From: Syngnathus acus
Lineage: Eukaryota; Chordata; Actinopteri; Syngnathiformes; Syngnathidae
Assembly (NCBI RefSeq): GCF_901709675.1
Contig: NC_051096.1
Span: 2,943,001-3,007,000, forward strand
Direction: 5' to 3'
Length of the DNA: 64,000 nt
Shown: in pieces, positions 11,950 through 26,404 of the stretch
Layout of the letters: every line of letters starts with the position of its first letter
Position numbering within the stretch: position 1 is the first letter of the stretch
Made by a program: the position numbers and the translations under genes
The notes under the pieces: generated by a model
The model's input: the letters and a program-made list of their open reading frames with translations, nothing else
Told to the model about the DNA's origin: nothing
The model's database searches: none

Positions 11950-14457
11950 TCATAGACAACCACAGGTTTTGACCACCATGTTACGATGCTTCTTGAGGAT
12001 CACGTTGTTGTTGTCGTCGTAAAAGAGCACTGAGATGGCGCTTAGCTTGGTGGGCGCGCAGCACGCCTTGGGCACCTCGTCAGGTTTCAGCAGATGAACC
12101 TGCCGCACAAAACTCGAATGACAAACTTTGCATGTATCGACAAAGCTGGTGAAAAAGACGGTGATACTGACTACTTGCTGGATGAGGGCGTGGTTGGTGG
12201 CGTTCATGCAAGCGCCAAGGGGGTAGAAACACTCGCCATCGCAGTAGTACGCCGAGTAGCCTGTGGGGGCCAGAACCCAGTCCTGACGGAAAAAGAGGTC
12301 AAATCCATAATGAATAGAAAGACGTTTTCAAATCGAGACGAAAGAATCAACCTTCCATCCGAGGTCGCTGAAGCTGACGTAGAGTTCGTGTTTTTTACAC
12401 GGCTGACCGCCGTTGTTGACAGGACTTCGATCTGAGCGGGAAAAGACCAAAGCGAAATCAGCTTTGTTGACAAAACGAGAGCCGGTACGAGCAAACTCAA
12501 CTGTGGATGCTGGGCACGGGGAGGTCGTATTTGGGCTTCTTCCTGCGGGGGTGCGTCTTTACGGCGCGGGGGGGCCGGCACGGAACCTGGCTCTCCCGAA
12601 AGAAGGTCACCATGAAGGGCTGCTTGGAGCGAGGACCCCTGCGGCCCACCAGCCCAATCCAGGCGGCCGACAGCGAGCGATCTGGAAGCGGGGGGGGGGG
12701 CGAGTCATTTCGCACATCGCACACCAAGAAGGAAAAGTAGCGTTAAGAGTGTCGGCGGACCCTCCTCGGTCTCCACGTAGAGCCGAATGCCCAGGTTGCT
12801 GCGGGGATGCAGGAGCCAGTGGTTGGACGCCGAAGTGACATCGAAGGCCAGCCACCCTTCTTGACCCGCCGGCACCGACTGCATATCCAGCAGCACCAGC
12901 TCGGGCTCCCTGAAAATTAAAGCCATCTAAAAATATACTTGCACTAATTTTCATTTCTTCCTTCTGCAAAATAATTTCTTATAGTATTTTTTTTTGTGTG
13001 AGTATACCTGTGTTTATTGTCCTTCTGGATCTCATACACAGAGATGTGCAGGGTCCTGTTGGCCCGCTGGCCCAGCGTCAACGCCTTGTAGATACGAAAC
13101 TCCGCCGCCGTCACCGTCTCACCCTGGGGCAGAGGCGTCAGGTCGAAGCGGAACTCCTTCCAGTAGGGACGAGGCTGCAGCAGGTCCCTCTCCTGCTCCA
13201 CTGCCACAACCAATTAGCACACAATATTTATTACAGGAAAAAAAAAATCGCACACAGGAAATGAGCTGGAGACACTCAAACAGCTCTGGGTGGATGTTAA
13301 ATAGAGATACTAAATTTCGGCCACTCCTGGTGGCTTGAGCATCACGCACTCGAGTACACAGCAGCAGTAATTAGAGGCACCGTGCTGCGGACCGCAGCAG
13401 CTGCTGCGCGCACACGCACCACAAATTGCAGCTCCGTCGTATTTTTAGGCCTCCTCGCCGCAGCCGCATTTTCATCTCACTCGGCCCGGTTGGCCTCACC
13501 GCCGGTGCGTGTCATTCGGGCCCTTTAATCGAGTGCAGCTGTGTGTTCCCTGGCGCGGGGGTCATAAGCGGATGAGGTCACGGTCAAATAAAACGCGAGC
13601 GTACCTGCCGCAGGTGAGAAGCTTTCGCGAGGTTGAATGAATGGCCGGCTGGCTGTGTGTTTGCAAAACACGGCCGTGTTTTTCCTGCGGCGTTGACTGA
13701 TAAATTCCAGGGTGTATTTGCTTGGGCAAAACACACTTGGGGGGGGGGGGGGGGGAAAAGGCCAACCCTTCATTACTCTGAGGCGGGGGTGCGTTTATAC
13801 AACACTTGAAGCGTAAAAGGCTTTTCCCGTCGAGCTGTCCTGTCGCAGGAAGGAGGCCATCCGCGGGGGCATGCTAATATTTATGCTGGGACAGATAGGC
13901 ATCGGGAAGCTCTGCATGCATGCACGCACACCACTTCACTTAAATTTTTCCCACTGATTCCTAATTTTGGAAAACACTTTGCACTCACCCAAATTGACGA
14001 AGCTCATAACGGTGTCGGCCTCGCTGACGACGGTGCCGAGCAGCGGCGTGTGCGTGCTGAGGGTGGGGAGCGGGCGATGGACGGCCGCCCTCCGCTCCCC
14101 GCCGGCCCCCCTCGGCCGGACGGCGCCGGGCCTGATGACGTCGTTGGCCGAAGCCGGGTCGTCCTCGCCTTCCACCGCCATGGCGTGGTAGAGGTCCAGC
14201 ATAAAGAGCGGCGCCGACGAGGGCGGCCTGAGCGGCGGATGAGGCCTGGGCCGGCCCGGCAGGCCCAGGATGGACAAGATCTCTTTCTGCATCTCTTTCT
14301 TCTCGCGGCCGCTTAGACGCCGGAAGCTGGAGTGCAGCGCCGTCTGGGCCTGCTGGGCCAGCGGCAGGAGCAGGACCAGAAACAGGACCAGGTTCCTGGG
14401 CAGGAGCTGGAGGACACCCCTGTGCGGGCTGCCTCTTTGGTGTGGTGAGGTCACCAT
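11950..14457 (-). CDS. bmp8a: Bone morphogenetic protein 8
   Basis: Secreted TGF-beta-family ligand of the BMP5/6/7/8 group. Minus-strand exons in transcript order: 14457-13989, 13200-13008, 12909-12761, 12681-12502, 12431-12352, 12282-12175, 12099-11950; 442 aa, in frame. The N-terminus has a hydrophobic signal segment ([12 protein letters not shown]), then the prodomain. A furin-type RPPR is followed by [12 protein letters not shown], as in mammalian BMP8. The mature knot starts [15 protein letters not shown] and ends MVVKTCGCL. An extra Cys in GACMNATNH is typical of BMP8 and absent from BMP5/6/7. Oddities: the exon 3 donor is GTCCGC (weak), exon 6/7 joining leaves the HALIQQVHLL helix one residue shorter than in relatives, and the last residue is Leu instead of His. 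BMP8a versus 8b cannot be decided. Confidence 0.93.
13739..13755. repeat. 17-G homopolymer run in bmp8a intron 1
   Basis: Seventeen consecutive G on the plus strand (C on the bmp8a sense strand). It can form G-quadruplex structures in DNA, and its length is likely unstable. Confidence 0.9.
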
Positions 14458-15811
14458 CTTGCTTTGGCTGCTTCTTTCTGGAGACTTCTCCCTTAACTAG
14501 TCCGCACCCTTCAGACACAAGATGTTTACTTCCTTCTTTTCCCCGGTCTTGATTCTTCTGGGAATCTCCTCCTGAGGACGACCACCTCTCCTCCCTTGTC
14601 TGGATCCTTCCCGAGAGAACCTTTCTTGCAGGGGATGGTCACCTCTTCTCTTGATCTTTCGCCTTCATAAAAGGACCCAGTGGGAGATGTTTACCTCCTA
14701 AATGTCTCTCTCCAATCCAAGCTTCTCTGGTCCAGATCCTCCACAAGTCAAACCCGGAGGAAGACGTTCTTCTTTTGTGTCTCCACTTCGTACCCTAGTT
14801 TGGGCTGCTTATGTTGGTTTTCTACACAAGATAGACTGGAAGGAAGATGTTCCCCTTCTGAAGTCCACTCTCTAGTCCAAACTCTTCTAGTTTCTCGTAC
14901 TAACAAATGCTGAACATGAGCTCATGGTAACCCTCAAAGGAAAGCTTGAAAGAGACCCTCACCTCCACTTAAGTCCACTTTAAGAGAAGAACAGGTGCCG
15001 AGGAGCTTTTGGTGAAGTCAAAGAGGCTGACACAGCCGGTACGTCCTTCAGACAAAAAAATGGTAAGAATCCACGCAAAAAAAAAAAAAAAAATTCTTTG
15101 GTGTTCCTTAAATGAAAATAAAAAAGTCTTCTGCTCCTCCTTGGCACACGCTGCTGGGAGAGCGCGTGAAGGTCTGAGCAAGAGGAGGGAGCGCTCCTCG
15201 CGTTCCACCCACATGTAGCCCTCCCCCGCTGAGGGAGGAGTTCATCTCCCGCCTATTCCATGTACAAAATGGCTTGTGTTCCAAACTTAATAGCAAACAT
15301 TGGCTTTTTATTGATTATTATCGACAGAAAAGACACGCAACTAACTTACTAATGTTTTTGTTTTGGTTTTAATAAATGTGTGCTTTCAAAAAATTACAAA
15401 TTGCCAAGTAACAAAACATACACAAATAAGACTTAAAGTAGGTATGTTTTGAAAAAGTGAATTTATTAAAATCATTTTTGGTGGATTGTATTTAAATCTG
15501 GAGTTACCGTTAGCAGTGATCTTTAATCCTACATATAAATAACCAGCAGGTGTCGCTCGGCATCACAATTGGACGCAGACGCGCATGAAGAGAGAGAACA
15601 CGTCCTCGTGCGTCCATTGCACCGAATCAGCTCTCCTCTTTTTTTATTTTTTTATTCTTTACACTGTTAGCGATGCATTTCCTTACAGGGACTCCGACTT
15701 GAACGCCATGCCGCGCCCTGACTCCGATACGAGGCTGCGCGTTAAAGTGCGCGCTCCCGCTCCTCCTCCTCATCTTCATCGTTTGTCTCAGCTGTAGTTG
15801 GACTACACCGG
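14458..15811. other. Divergent intergenic region bmp8a / slc9a1
   Basis: The region lies between two divergent start codons, so it should hold both promoters and 5' UTRs. No further gene is seen. It contains a 17-A run (about 15077-15093), an A/T-rich middle and a CTCF-like motif at 15543-15559 (CCAGCAGGTGTCGCTC). Confidence 0.5.
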
Positions 15812-18800
15812 ATGCGGCGCCCCAACATGGCCCAACATCACGCCGGCAACAGGGCGCTTCTACCCGGCTTGACGCGCCTCCTGCTCCTCGTCATCCTCCT
15901 GCTGATGCTTGTGGTCTGCGCAAAACCGAGCCCGAGTGAGCCAGACAACGACACCCGTGAACATGCGGAGGAAGAACATCACCAGCTGGGCAACAGCACG
16001 GTGCACCGAAAGGCTTTTCCGGTCCTGTCCTTCAACTACGAGCACGTCCGTAAGCCCCTCGAGATCTCGTTGTGGATCCTCCTTGCGCTGCTCATGAAAC
16101 TCGGTGAGTGTCCCTTTCAAAATGATCCACTCTGACGTCACTGGCGTGACTTTTAAAAGAATAACTCCCAGGGGTGCATTTGCATCTAATTTTAGAAATT
16201 TAAACAGATGGAACAGCTGTGAGATTAGCAGCAGGGCCGTAGCTATGGATATTGGGGTTCCCGCCTACTGAATACAAACAGTAGATTTAAAGAGTCTTTA
16301 AAAGGCAATCCAACCGGGGTGTGTAGACTTTTTAGATACACTGTAGCATCACAAGTATCATGTTAGTCAGTCAAGGTCTAAAATGGCAGGTCTTATCTGC
16401 ACCTCCAGCTGCTTTCTGAGTGGGCTGGTCTGACTTCCTGCTCTAATGCACTGCTCGATAACAAAAGTGCACTGACTAACAAATGTGCTGACTGAGAGGC
16501 CCATCAATCGGGGCGCCCGGGTGGGGGGGGCTTCAAGTCTATGGTCTGACATTTTGAAACTTCCAAGCACACTTTGTAAAATGTGTTTTGGTCCACTAAC
16601 ACCAAGAAAGTCCAAAGTGTTCTAAATAGCAGTCATAGGGTGTGCATACTTTCGCAAAATCTCCTCACTTCCTGACCCTGATGTGTTTTCGGATGCTCAG
16701 GCTTCCACATCATCCCCCGCGTGTCCCACGTGGTCCCCGAAAGCTGCCTGCTGATCTTTGTGGGTCTGCTGGTGGGTGGTGTCATCAAAGCCATCCGGCA
16801 GACGGCGCCCGTGCTGGACACCAAGCTCTTCTTCCTCTACCTGCTGCCGCCCATCATCCTGGACGCCGGCTACTTTCTACCCATTCGGCCCTTCACTGAG
16901 AACCTGGGCACCATCCTGGTCTTCGCCGTGGTGGGCACCCTGTGGAATGCCTTCTTTGTGGGCGGCGCCATGTACGGCGTGTGCCAGCTGGAGGGGGGCC
17001 AGCTGGCCGGCGTGGACTTGCTGTCATGCCTGCTTTTCGGGTCCATCGTGTCAGCTGTTGACCCCGTGGCCGTGCTGGCCGTCTTTGAGGAGATCCAAAT
17101 CAACGAGCTGCTGTACATCCTGGTCTTTGGCGAGTCGCTGCTCAACGACGCCGTCACCGTGGTAAGGGCCCGTGGCGGACATTTTGTTCGTACCGGTGGC
17201 AACTTGATTTTCACTTCCTTCATCCATTGCTTAAATAGTCCAACTATGACACAGATGCTATTTGTTAGCCTATGTATGGGATTTTTAATTGTTTGTTAGC
17301 ATTAAGCTAAAGGGTCATTGGTCACCTTGTTTCCATCGTGCAGGTGCTGTACCACTTGTTTGAGGAGTTCTCCCACGCCGGTGCGGTGACGGTGGTCGAC
17401 GCCTTGCTTGGCGTGGTGTGCTTCTTGGTGGTGTCATTCGGTGGTATCCTGGTGGGCGCCATCTACGGGCTGCTGGGCGCGTTCACATCCCGCTTCACAT
17501 CGCACACGCGTGTCATCGAGCCGCTCTTCGTCTTCCTCTACAGTTACATGGCCTACCTGTCGGCGGAGGTCTTCCACCTGTCAGGCATCATGTCGTGAGT
17601 CACGTGCATATTTTAGTTCAATATTTTCATGAACCTGTTACGTAACACATTCTCCACTCCTGCTCCAGGCTGATAGCGTGCGGCGTGGTGATGCGTCCGT
17701 ACGTGGAGGCCAACATCTCGCATAAGTCCTACACCACCGTCAAGTACTTCCTGAAGATGTGGAGCAGTGTGAGCGAGACCCTCATCTTCATCTTCCTTGG
17801 GGTCTCCACCGTGGCGGGACCCCACGCCTGGAACTGGACCTTCGTCATCGTCACCGTGGTCCTCTGCCTCGTCTCGAGAGTGCTGGGTGAGGAAGATTGC
17901 AATAAACATTTTACGTACCACTAGAGGGCGCCCGTATATGTACCACAAGTGATACTATAGTACCATCTTGTGCTTCAGGCGTTGTGGGCCTGACGTTCAT
18001 CATCAACAAGTTCCGTGTCATCAAACTGACCAAGAAGGACCAGTTCATCGTGGCCTACGGTGGCCTGCGAGGGGCCATCGCCTTCTCGCTGTGTTTTTTG
18101 CTGACCGACAACAAGATGAAGCACATGTTCCTCACCGCCATCATCACTGTCATCTTCTTCACCGTCTTTGTCCAGGTAACAGGGTCTAACAAAAATATAT
18201 TTGATGAAAAGAAATTGTATGATTTGATTTTTGATGATTTAGGGGATGACCATCAGGCCTCTGGTGGAGCTTCTGGAAGTGAAGAAGAAGCAGGAATCTG
18301 ACGACTCCATCAACGAGGAGATTCACACGCAGGTCAGTGTTCTTTGTGAGAAACAGCACCACCTAACGGCCATTTGTGAAATAGTAAACAATAATTATTT
18401 AGGTATTGATTCTAGTCTTATTTTGTCATTTTAATTGATTCTGTTTTAAACATGATACTCAAATAAAATCAATCAATCGATTATTTAGTTCCTGGACCAT
18501 GTCCTTGTGGGAATTGAGGACATCTGTGGTCATTTTGGACATCATCGCTGGAAAGACAAGTAGGCCTATGACCTTTTCATCAAATCATTTACGGAATTAA
18601 TTCCATGTTGACATTTGCCGCTTGTTGTGTTTGTAATCCCGACGACCGCAACAGAATGACCGCACTCCCGTAATGGAGCGATTAGCTTTCCGCTCTGGTT
18701 TATGGTATTGATTGCGTTCAGGCTAAGCCGCTTCAACAAGGCCTACGTGAAGAAGTGGTTGATTGCGGGCGACCGCTCCAACGAGCATCAGCTACTCTCC

Positions 18801-19637
18801 TTCTACAACAAGATGGAGATGAAGCAGGCCATGATGATGGTCGAGAGCGGCGGTAGCGCCGTTTTCAAACCGCCCCCGATGGTGCCGTAAGTAAAAAAAA
18901 TAATACATTTGTCAGATTTACTTCAAGATGTATTTTCATCTGATCTACATTTGGTTCCTCAGGAACATCAAAGCCGAAGCCCCGCCCGGACGCAAGAGAA
19001 ACATCTTCAAAAGTCGCGAAAAGGAAATCCGAAAGATGTTGCAGTCCAACATGCAGAAGAACAGACAGCGGGTAGGCAGACTTGACCTCTTTTTGGTTTG
19101 TCGCGGAACAACACCCGACACACTCGTTGTTTTTGTGTTTTTTGCCGCCAGCTCCGCTCCTACAGCAGACACGACCTGATGATCGACCCCTTCGAAGAAG
19201 ATATGAGCGAGATCCGTTTCAGGAAAGCAACAAGTGGAGATGGAGAGGAGGGTGGGTACACCTCACGTTCTCCAAATACTGAAGCCTGCCTCAAAAACCT
19301 GCCATCATTTGCCTCCCTCAGATGAGCCACTATCTGACCGTACCGGCAAAACGGACGGAACCGCCGCCGACCTCCGTGAGACGGGTCGCCTTCTTACCAG
19401 GTCTGCTCCACCACTTTTTCTATTTTAGATTTCGTTTTGTAAACACGCAAACCACACGTGTTTCCAGAACACCAGGTTTATACGTACGACGACGGCGAGA
19501 GCACCCCGGTGGAGGTCCGCCGGGACCCGAGCGCCTCCAGTGCCGTCACCCTGCTGAATGAATCCGGCCGCGAGATCCAACAGGAGGAGGAGGAGTTCAA
19601 CGCAATGCGCCGTCTCAGTGACCCTGGTCCAGAGTAG
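15812..19637 (+). CDS. slc9a1: Na+/H+ exchanger 1 (NHE1 type)
   Basis: Plasma-membrane antiporter exchanging intracellular H+ for Na+, controlling pH and volume. Exons: 15812-16103, 16701-17161, 17344-17594, 17669-17886, 17979-18175, 18243-18332, 18489-18559, 18722-18886, 18963-19071, 19152-19251 (end uncertain), 19322-19400, 19468-19637. A signal-anchor-like start is followed by about 12 membrane segments; [12 protein letters not shown] carries the ion-binding acidic pair (Glu242, Asp247; human 262/267). The cytosolic tail has the CHP1-binding stretch ([19 protein letters not shown]) and a basic calmodulin-type stretch ([15 protein letters not shown]). It ends RRLSDPGPE, like human NHE1. The exon 10 donor GTGGGT leaves exon 11 one base out of the frame that yields the homologous YLTVPA and RRLSDPGP segments. 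Either another donor is used (a GC donor after 19226 would give 725 aa) or there is a frameshift. Fish have two slc9a1 copies; I cannot say which this is. The start could also be Met6 (15827). Confidence 0.93.
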
Positions 19638-20657
19638 TCGCTGAAGAGACGCGTGTAAGGTTTTTAGTCCGAGTAATCTCCAGATATTCTATTTTTGCTG
19701 CTGCAAAAAAAAAAAAGTGTCATCTTTAAAATTGCTCATATTAATACTTTAAAATGTAGATACAGCACACCTTGTTTTTCATTAATTGCTAGAGGCACCA
19801 AACAAGTGGAGTTTTCCCTTCAAAGCACATGTGGCCACCAAAATTTTTTTAAAAAGTTCATTTGTAACCCCCACCAAAAAAAAAAAGCATTTATTGTTGC
19901 AATTGTCGCAAATGTTTTTTTCTCAGGGACTGTAAAGGCTTGCTTAAATGGGGCTGTTTTTTATGTTGTTGTTTTTTTAAATGGTCGTAAACATTCCTCC
20001 AGAAATGTAATGCATATCTTGCATATTTGTCACTGCCTGAGCTTAAGCTGCCTGCATGTTTGTCTTAAAAAGAATGTTTAGGGTATGTGCCAGCCAAAGT
20101 ATTTTTATATTTCCCGCCCCAAAACAAATTGCAGACATTTGTTTAAGGGAGAAACATAAATAAATAAAGGTTTGTATGTGAGAGAATGTTTTTTTTAATT
20201 CTTTTTAAAACGTAAGGTTTGTGCCACTTTTAAATATTTATAAATTAAAAACGAAATAGAATAATTTTATTGTGCTTCATTTAGTTAGTTTATTATTGCA
20301 TTGTTTTGATTTTTATTTCGTTCAAGTGAATTTAGATTTTAAACTTGTTCACTACCAAGGAAAAAAATAGATGTAAAAAATCGATTCAGTGAGTTATATA
20401 TATTTATTATTTATATTTTTATAATATATATATATATATATTGTTATATTTATATTTTATTTTAATTACGTTAGGTTTAAAAGCTACTTTTATATACTTG
20501 TAGATACCGGTTACGCTTTACAGGTGGCGCTATAATACACCTCAAACTAAAAGCAGCGGCGAAGAAGAAGTGGGGTCCATTTTTGTTTTGGCTCCACATT
20601 GACCAAACAAGGCACATTTCTTGTTTCCGTTTTGCTAATCTTAGTCTCTTGAAAACA
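19638..20657 (+). other. slc9a1 3' UTR and srsf10 upstream region
   Basis: This A/T-rich stretch holds AATAAA signals near 20157-20168 for slc9a1 and an (AT)n run at 20424-20441. The srsf10 promoter and 5' UTR lie just before 20658. No other gene is seen. Confidence 0.6.
20424..20441. repeat. (AT)n microsatellite
   Basis: Nine AT units in an A/T-rich intergenic tract. Confidence 0.9.
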
Positions 20658-23165
<2,508 letters not shown>

Positions 23166-24399
23166 GGAAAGGCCCGGAGACGCTTTGGTTTGGACTTGAA
23201 TGTGATGGACGCGTTTGGGGAACATTTTGCCGGTTGGTCCTTGAGTCTTGCGTTTTCCTCCACCTGGGAGATGATTTTGTGGCCAACGATGTTTTTTTAC
23301 AGACTCGCTTTTCCTTCCTAAGTCCTACGCTTCCGTTTGATTTTTTTTCAAAAGAGCGTCCAGTATTTTTCAAATCCACTCCACCCTGTCAACTGTTTTA
23401 AAAAAGCAGCAAGTTTGTTGAATGTTTTTTTTTTTTTTCCTGCTGAGTTTCTTTTCAGAAATAAACGGTCACTTCAAGGAAACAACACGTGGGCTCAGAG
23501 TGAAATATTTCCTATCCCTTAATGTCACGCCAAGCTAAACATAAAACTTAATTGAACCAATTACTCGTTTATTTAAAACAGCCACATAATTTTGCCTCAA
23601 AAACCACTAGCTTAATGCTAACACACTATGGCAAATGTCATAGACGAGCTAACAAATAGCATCGATGTGACAGGGTTCCTAATGCTTTACTTTGCATGAT
23701 ATTATTGATTTGTTTTTTTATAAACGGGGAGGGCTGCAACGTGGTGGCGGGCCGGGGCGTAGCTTGATCCACATTCCCAGCGCATGGGCGGCCATGCGTG
23801 AAATGGGACGCGCTCCATTGAGTGAAAAGACTCATTGATCCCGCTTTGGGATGTTTGACTTTAGTAAAGTTCATTTTCACTGCTTCCTGCAGAAATTTGT
23901 GTATTTCAGTTTACATTGCAGCAGAAAGTCTTGAGTGAAGCGATGGAGGTACCTTGAGGAAAATTTCAGAAGATCCCATCAGGTGGATATTTTATGACCC
24001 CTGCCCAAGATTTAAAATAAAATCTGAGTCCCTCAATGGAGGCCACTCAAGAGAACCTAGCGTACATGTGCCGCATGTGTTTGGGGTGTGACAGCCCTGC
24101 GAGGGAAATGGCACCAGAGCTTGGCCGCCATCGATCTGCTCTCCAGCTTTGGACGAAGGGTCGCAGAGGCCGACGGGGATCATTAGTTGCTTTGTTTTCC
24201 GCTTTGCGGTAGCAGTGTGGCCGGGACATGGCTTAGTTTTTGTAGCTCTTGAACTTGGAGGGACGACAAAGCAGACCACGTTTCATATCCAGGATGAAAG
24301 GTAAGGTTCTTAAGATTTGGAGTTGCCTGAAAAAATTGAGGAAACCATTATTGTTCTCCTTCCTTGTAGATCTGGTGTAGTTTCACAAAAAAAATTAAA
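23166..24399 (+). other. srsf10 3' UTR and gja9 5' region
   Basis: The srsf10 3' UTR runs to about 23480. Between 23500 and 24300 no gene is recognisable. A non-coding first exon of the connexin may lie just before 24300 (a donor-like GTAAGG follows 24300), with the coding exon acceptor before 24400 unclear. Confidence 0.45.
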
Positions 24400-25948
24400 A
24401 TGGGTGACTGGAATTTCCTGGGCGGCATCTTGGAGGAGGTGCACATCCACTCCACCATGGTGGGCAAGATCTGGCTGACCATCTTGTTCATCTTCCGCAT
24501 GCTGGTGCTGGGCGTTGCCGCCGAAGACGTGTGGAACGACGAGCAGTCCGACTTCATCTGCAACACGGAGCAGCCGGGCTGCCGCAACGTTTGCTACGAC
24601 CAGGCCTTTCCCATCTCGCTCATCCGCTACTGGGTCCTTCAGGTGATGCATCTTCTGAATTTGATGAAATGTCTTCCACGATGGAGAAGTCCAGACCTTG
24701 GTGTCTTCCATTTCACAGGTGATCTTCGTTTCTTCACCCTCACTGGTCTACATGGGCCACGCCATCTATCGGCTGCGCGCCCTGGAGAAGGAGCGCCACT
24801 GCAAGAAGGTAGCGCTGCGGCGCGAGCTGGAGTCGGTGGACGCCGAGTTGGCGGACGCCCGCCGCCGGATCGAGAAGGAGATGCGGGGGCTGGAGCAGGG
24901 CAAACTGAACAAGGCCCCGCTCAGGGGCTCGCTCCTATGCACCTACGTGGCGCACATCGTCACCCGCGCCGTGGTGGAGGTCAGTTTCATGACAGGCCAG
25001 TTGCTCCTCTACGGTCATCGCCTAAGCCCGCTCTACAAGTGCGAGCGCCAGCCCTGCCCCAACATGGTGGACTGCTTCGTGTCGAGGCCCACCGAGAAAA
25101 CCGTCTTCATGGTGTTCATGCAGGTGATCGCCTGCATTTCCTTGTTCCTCAGCCTCCTGGAGATTATGCACTTGGGCTACAAGAAGATCAAAAAGGGCAT
25201 TTTGGGTTATTACCCGCATATCAAGGAGGATCTGGACGACTACTACGTCAACAAATCCAAGAAGAACTCCATGGTGCAGCAAGTGTGCGTGGGCGCCTCC
25301 ACGGGGGGCCGCAAGGCCACCATCCCCACGGCGCCCACTAGCTACACTTTGCTGCTGGAGAAGCAAGGTAACGGGCCCAACTACCCGCTGCTCGACGCCG
25401 CCTCTGCCTTCGTGCCCGTCCGGGAGGACCCGGCAGTCAAGCTAGTTGGCTTCAAGGAGCCCAAGGAGGCCATCCCCAGCCCCAACGATCAGAACAGCAA
25501 CAACACGAGCAGCGGAACACGCTCGCCGCCCGCTGACAAGGACGGCGAGGAACCGGACTGCGCCGAGTACCCCGCTTCTTCCGACCCGGCCCCCTCTGCC
25601 GCTCTTCCGGCCGTGGCCCGGAAGTCCCGCAAACCAAATCCACAGTGGAACTGCTCCACGGTTGTCGAGGGCAACAGCTCGGACAGCGGCGACTCCTACC
25701 GGGGTGGCTCCATGAAGCTCCGCGGAGGAAGCGGAAGCGCGGGCCCCCGGGCCCGGAACCCGTCTTCCAACAGCCTGAGGAGGCCCGGCAGGCCTCGGAG
25801 CCCGGACTCGGGCGGAGACGCCAGCTCGGCGTCCCGAGGGAGCCATGATAGCCCCAGCCCCGCCGCTTCCTCCCCGAACCGCCGAGTGTCAGCCACCAGC
25901 AGCGGCGGCAGCAGCAGCAGGCGAGCACCCACCGATCTGCAGATCTGA
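24400..25948 (+). CDS. gja9: Gap junction protein, alpha-9 type connexin (Cx59-like)
   Basis: Gap-junction channel subunit in the plasma membrane. Coding exons 24400-24642 and 24719-25948; 490 aa. It starts [19 protein letters not shown] and has four membrane segments. The extracellular loops carry the connexin cysteine signatures CX6CX3C ([12 protein letters not shown]) and CX4CX5C ([12 protein letters not shown]). A long Ser/Pro-rich cytoplasmic tail ends RRAPTDLQI, matching the human GJA9 end RRVPTDLQI. The coding region is split by a 76-bp intron after Gln81 (VLQ/VIF), whereas most vertebrate connexins are read from one exon. The downstream neighbour mycbp is convergent; human GJA9 and MYCBP are co-oriented neighbours. 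Paralogue a/b is not resolved. Confidence 0.93.
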
Positions 25949-26404
25949 TGCGCCGTTGTCTGGCGGACATTTTGTGACAGCCACTCGTGGGAAGTCATGA
26001 ACTAGAAATACTTCATTGCAGTACTCAAGTACAGGTATGTGGTGCTTTTGCCACTTCTGGGGGCAGGTGATAATCGCCCACCCACAATGCATCGCTCTCG
26101 GGCCCTGAGGGACTTTGAAGAGAGGGGCCGGGAAAGTCCGAAACCAATCTATAATCTTTGAAGCAGACATTACATAAGCAGCGGCGATGAAGCCAAACAG
26201 AGGACATGAATGCAAAAATGACTTCCTTTTTTTTTTTTTTTCTGTTGCTAGGAAGTTGCTGTTAAGATTCATGATGAGTACTTCTGAAACGAATTATTAG
26301 TAAAAAAAAAAAAAAAATAGAAGTGAAATTGAAAAGAACTGAAACAGTCAAACAGAACAGTGCCAACCTTTATTGATTGTTACATTCCAAAAATAGCATC
26401 CCTT
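25949..26404. other. Convergent 3' region gja9 / mycbp
   Basis: The 3' UTRs of gja9 (+) and mycbp (-) meet here. On the minus strand AATAAA at about 26369-26374 lies 31 nt after the mycbp stop. No gja9 poly(A) hexamer is obvious before the mycbp coding region, so transcript overlap is possible. Confidence 0.5.
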
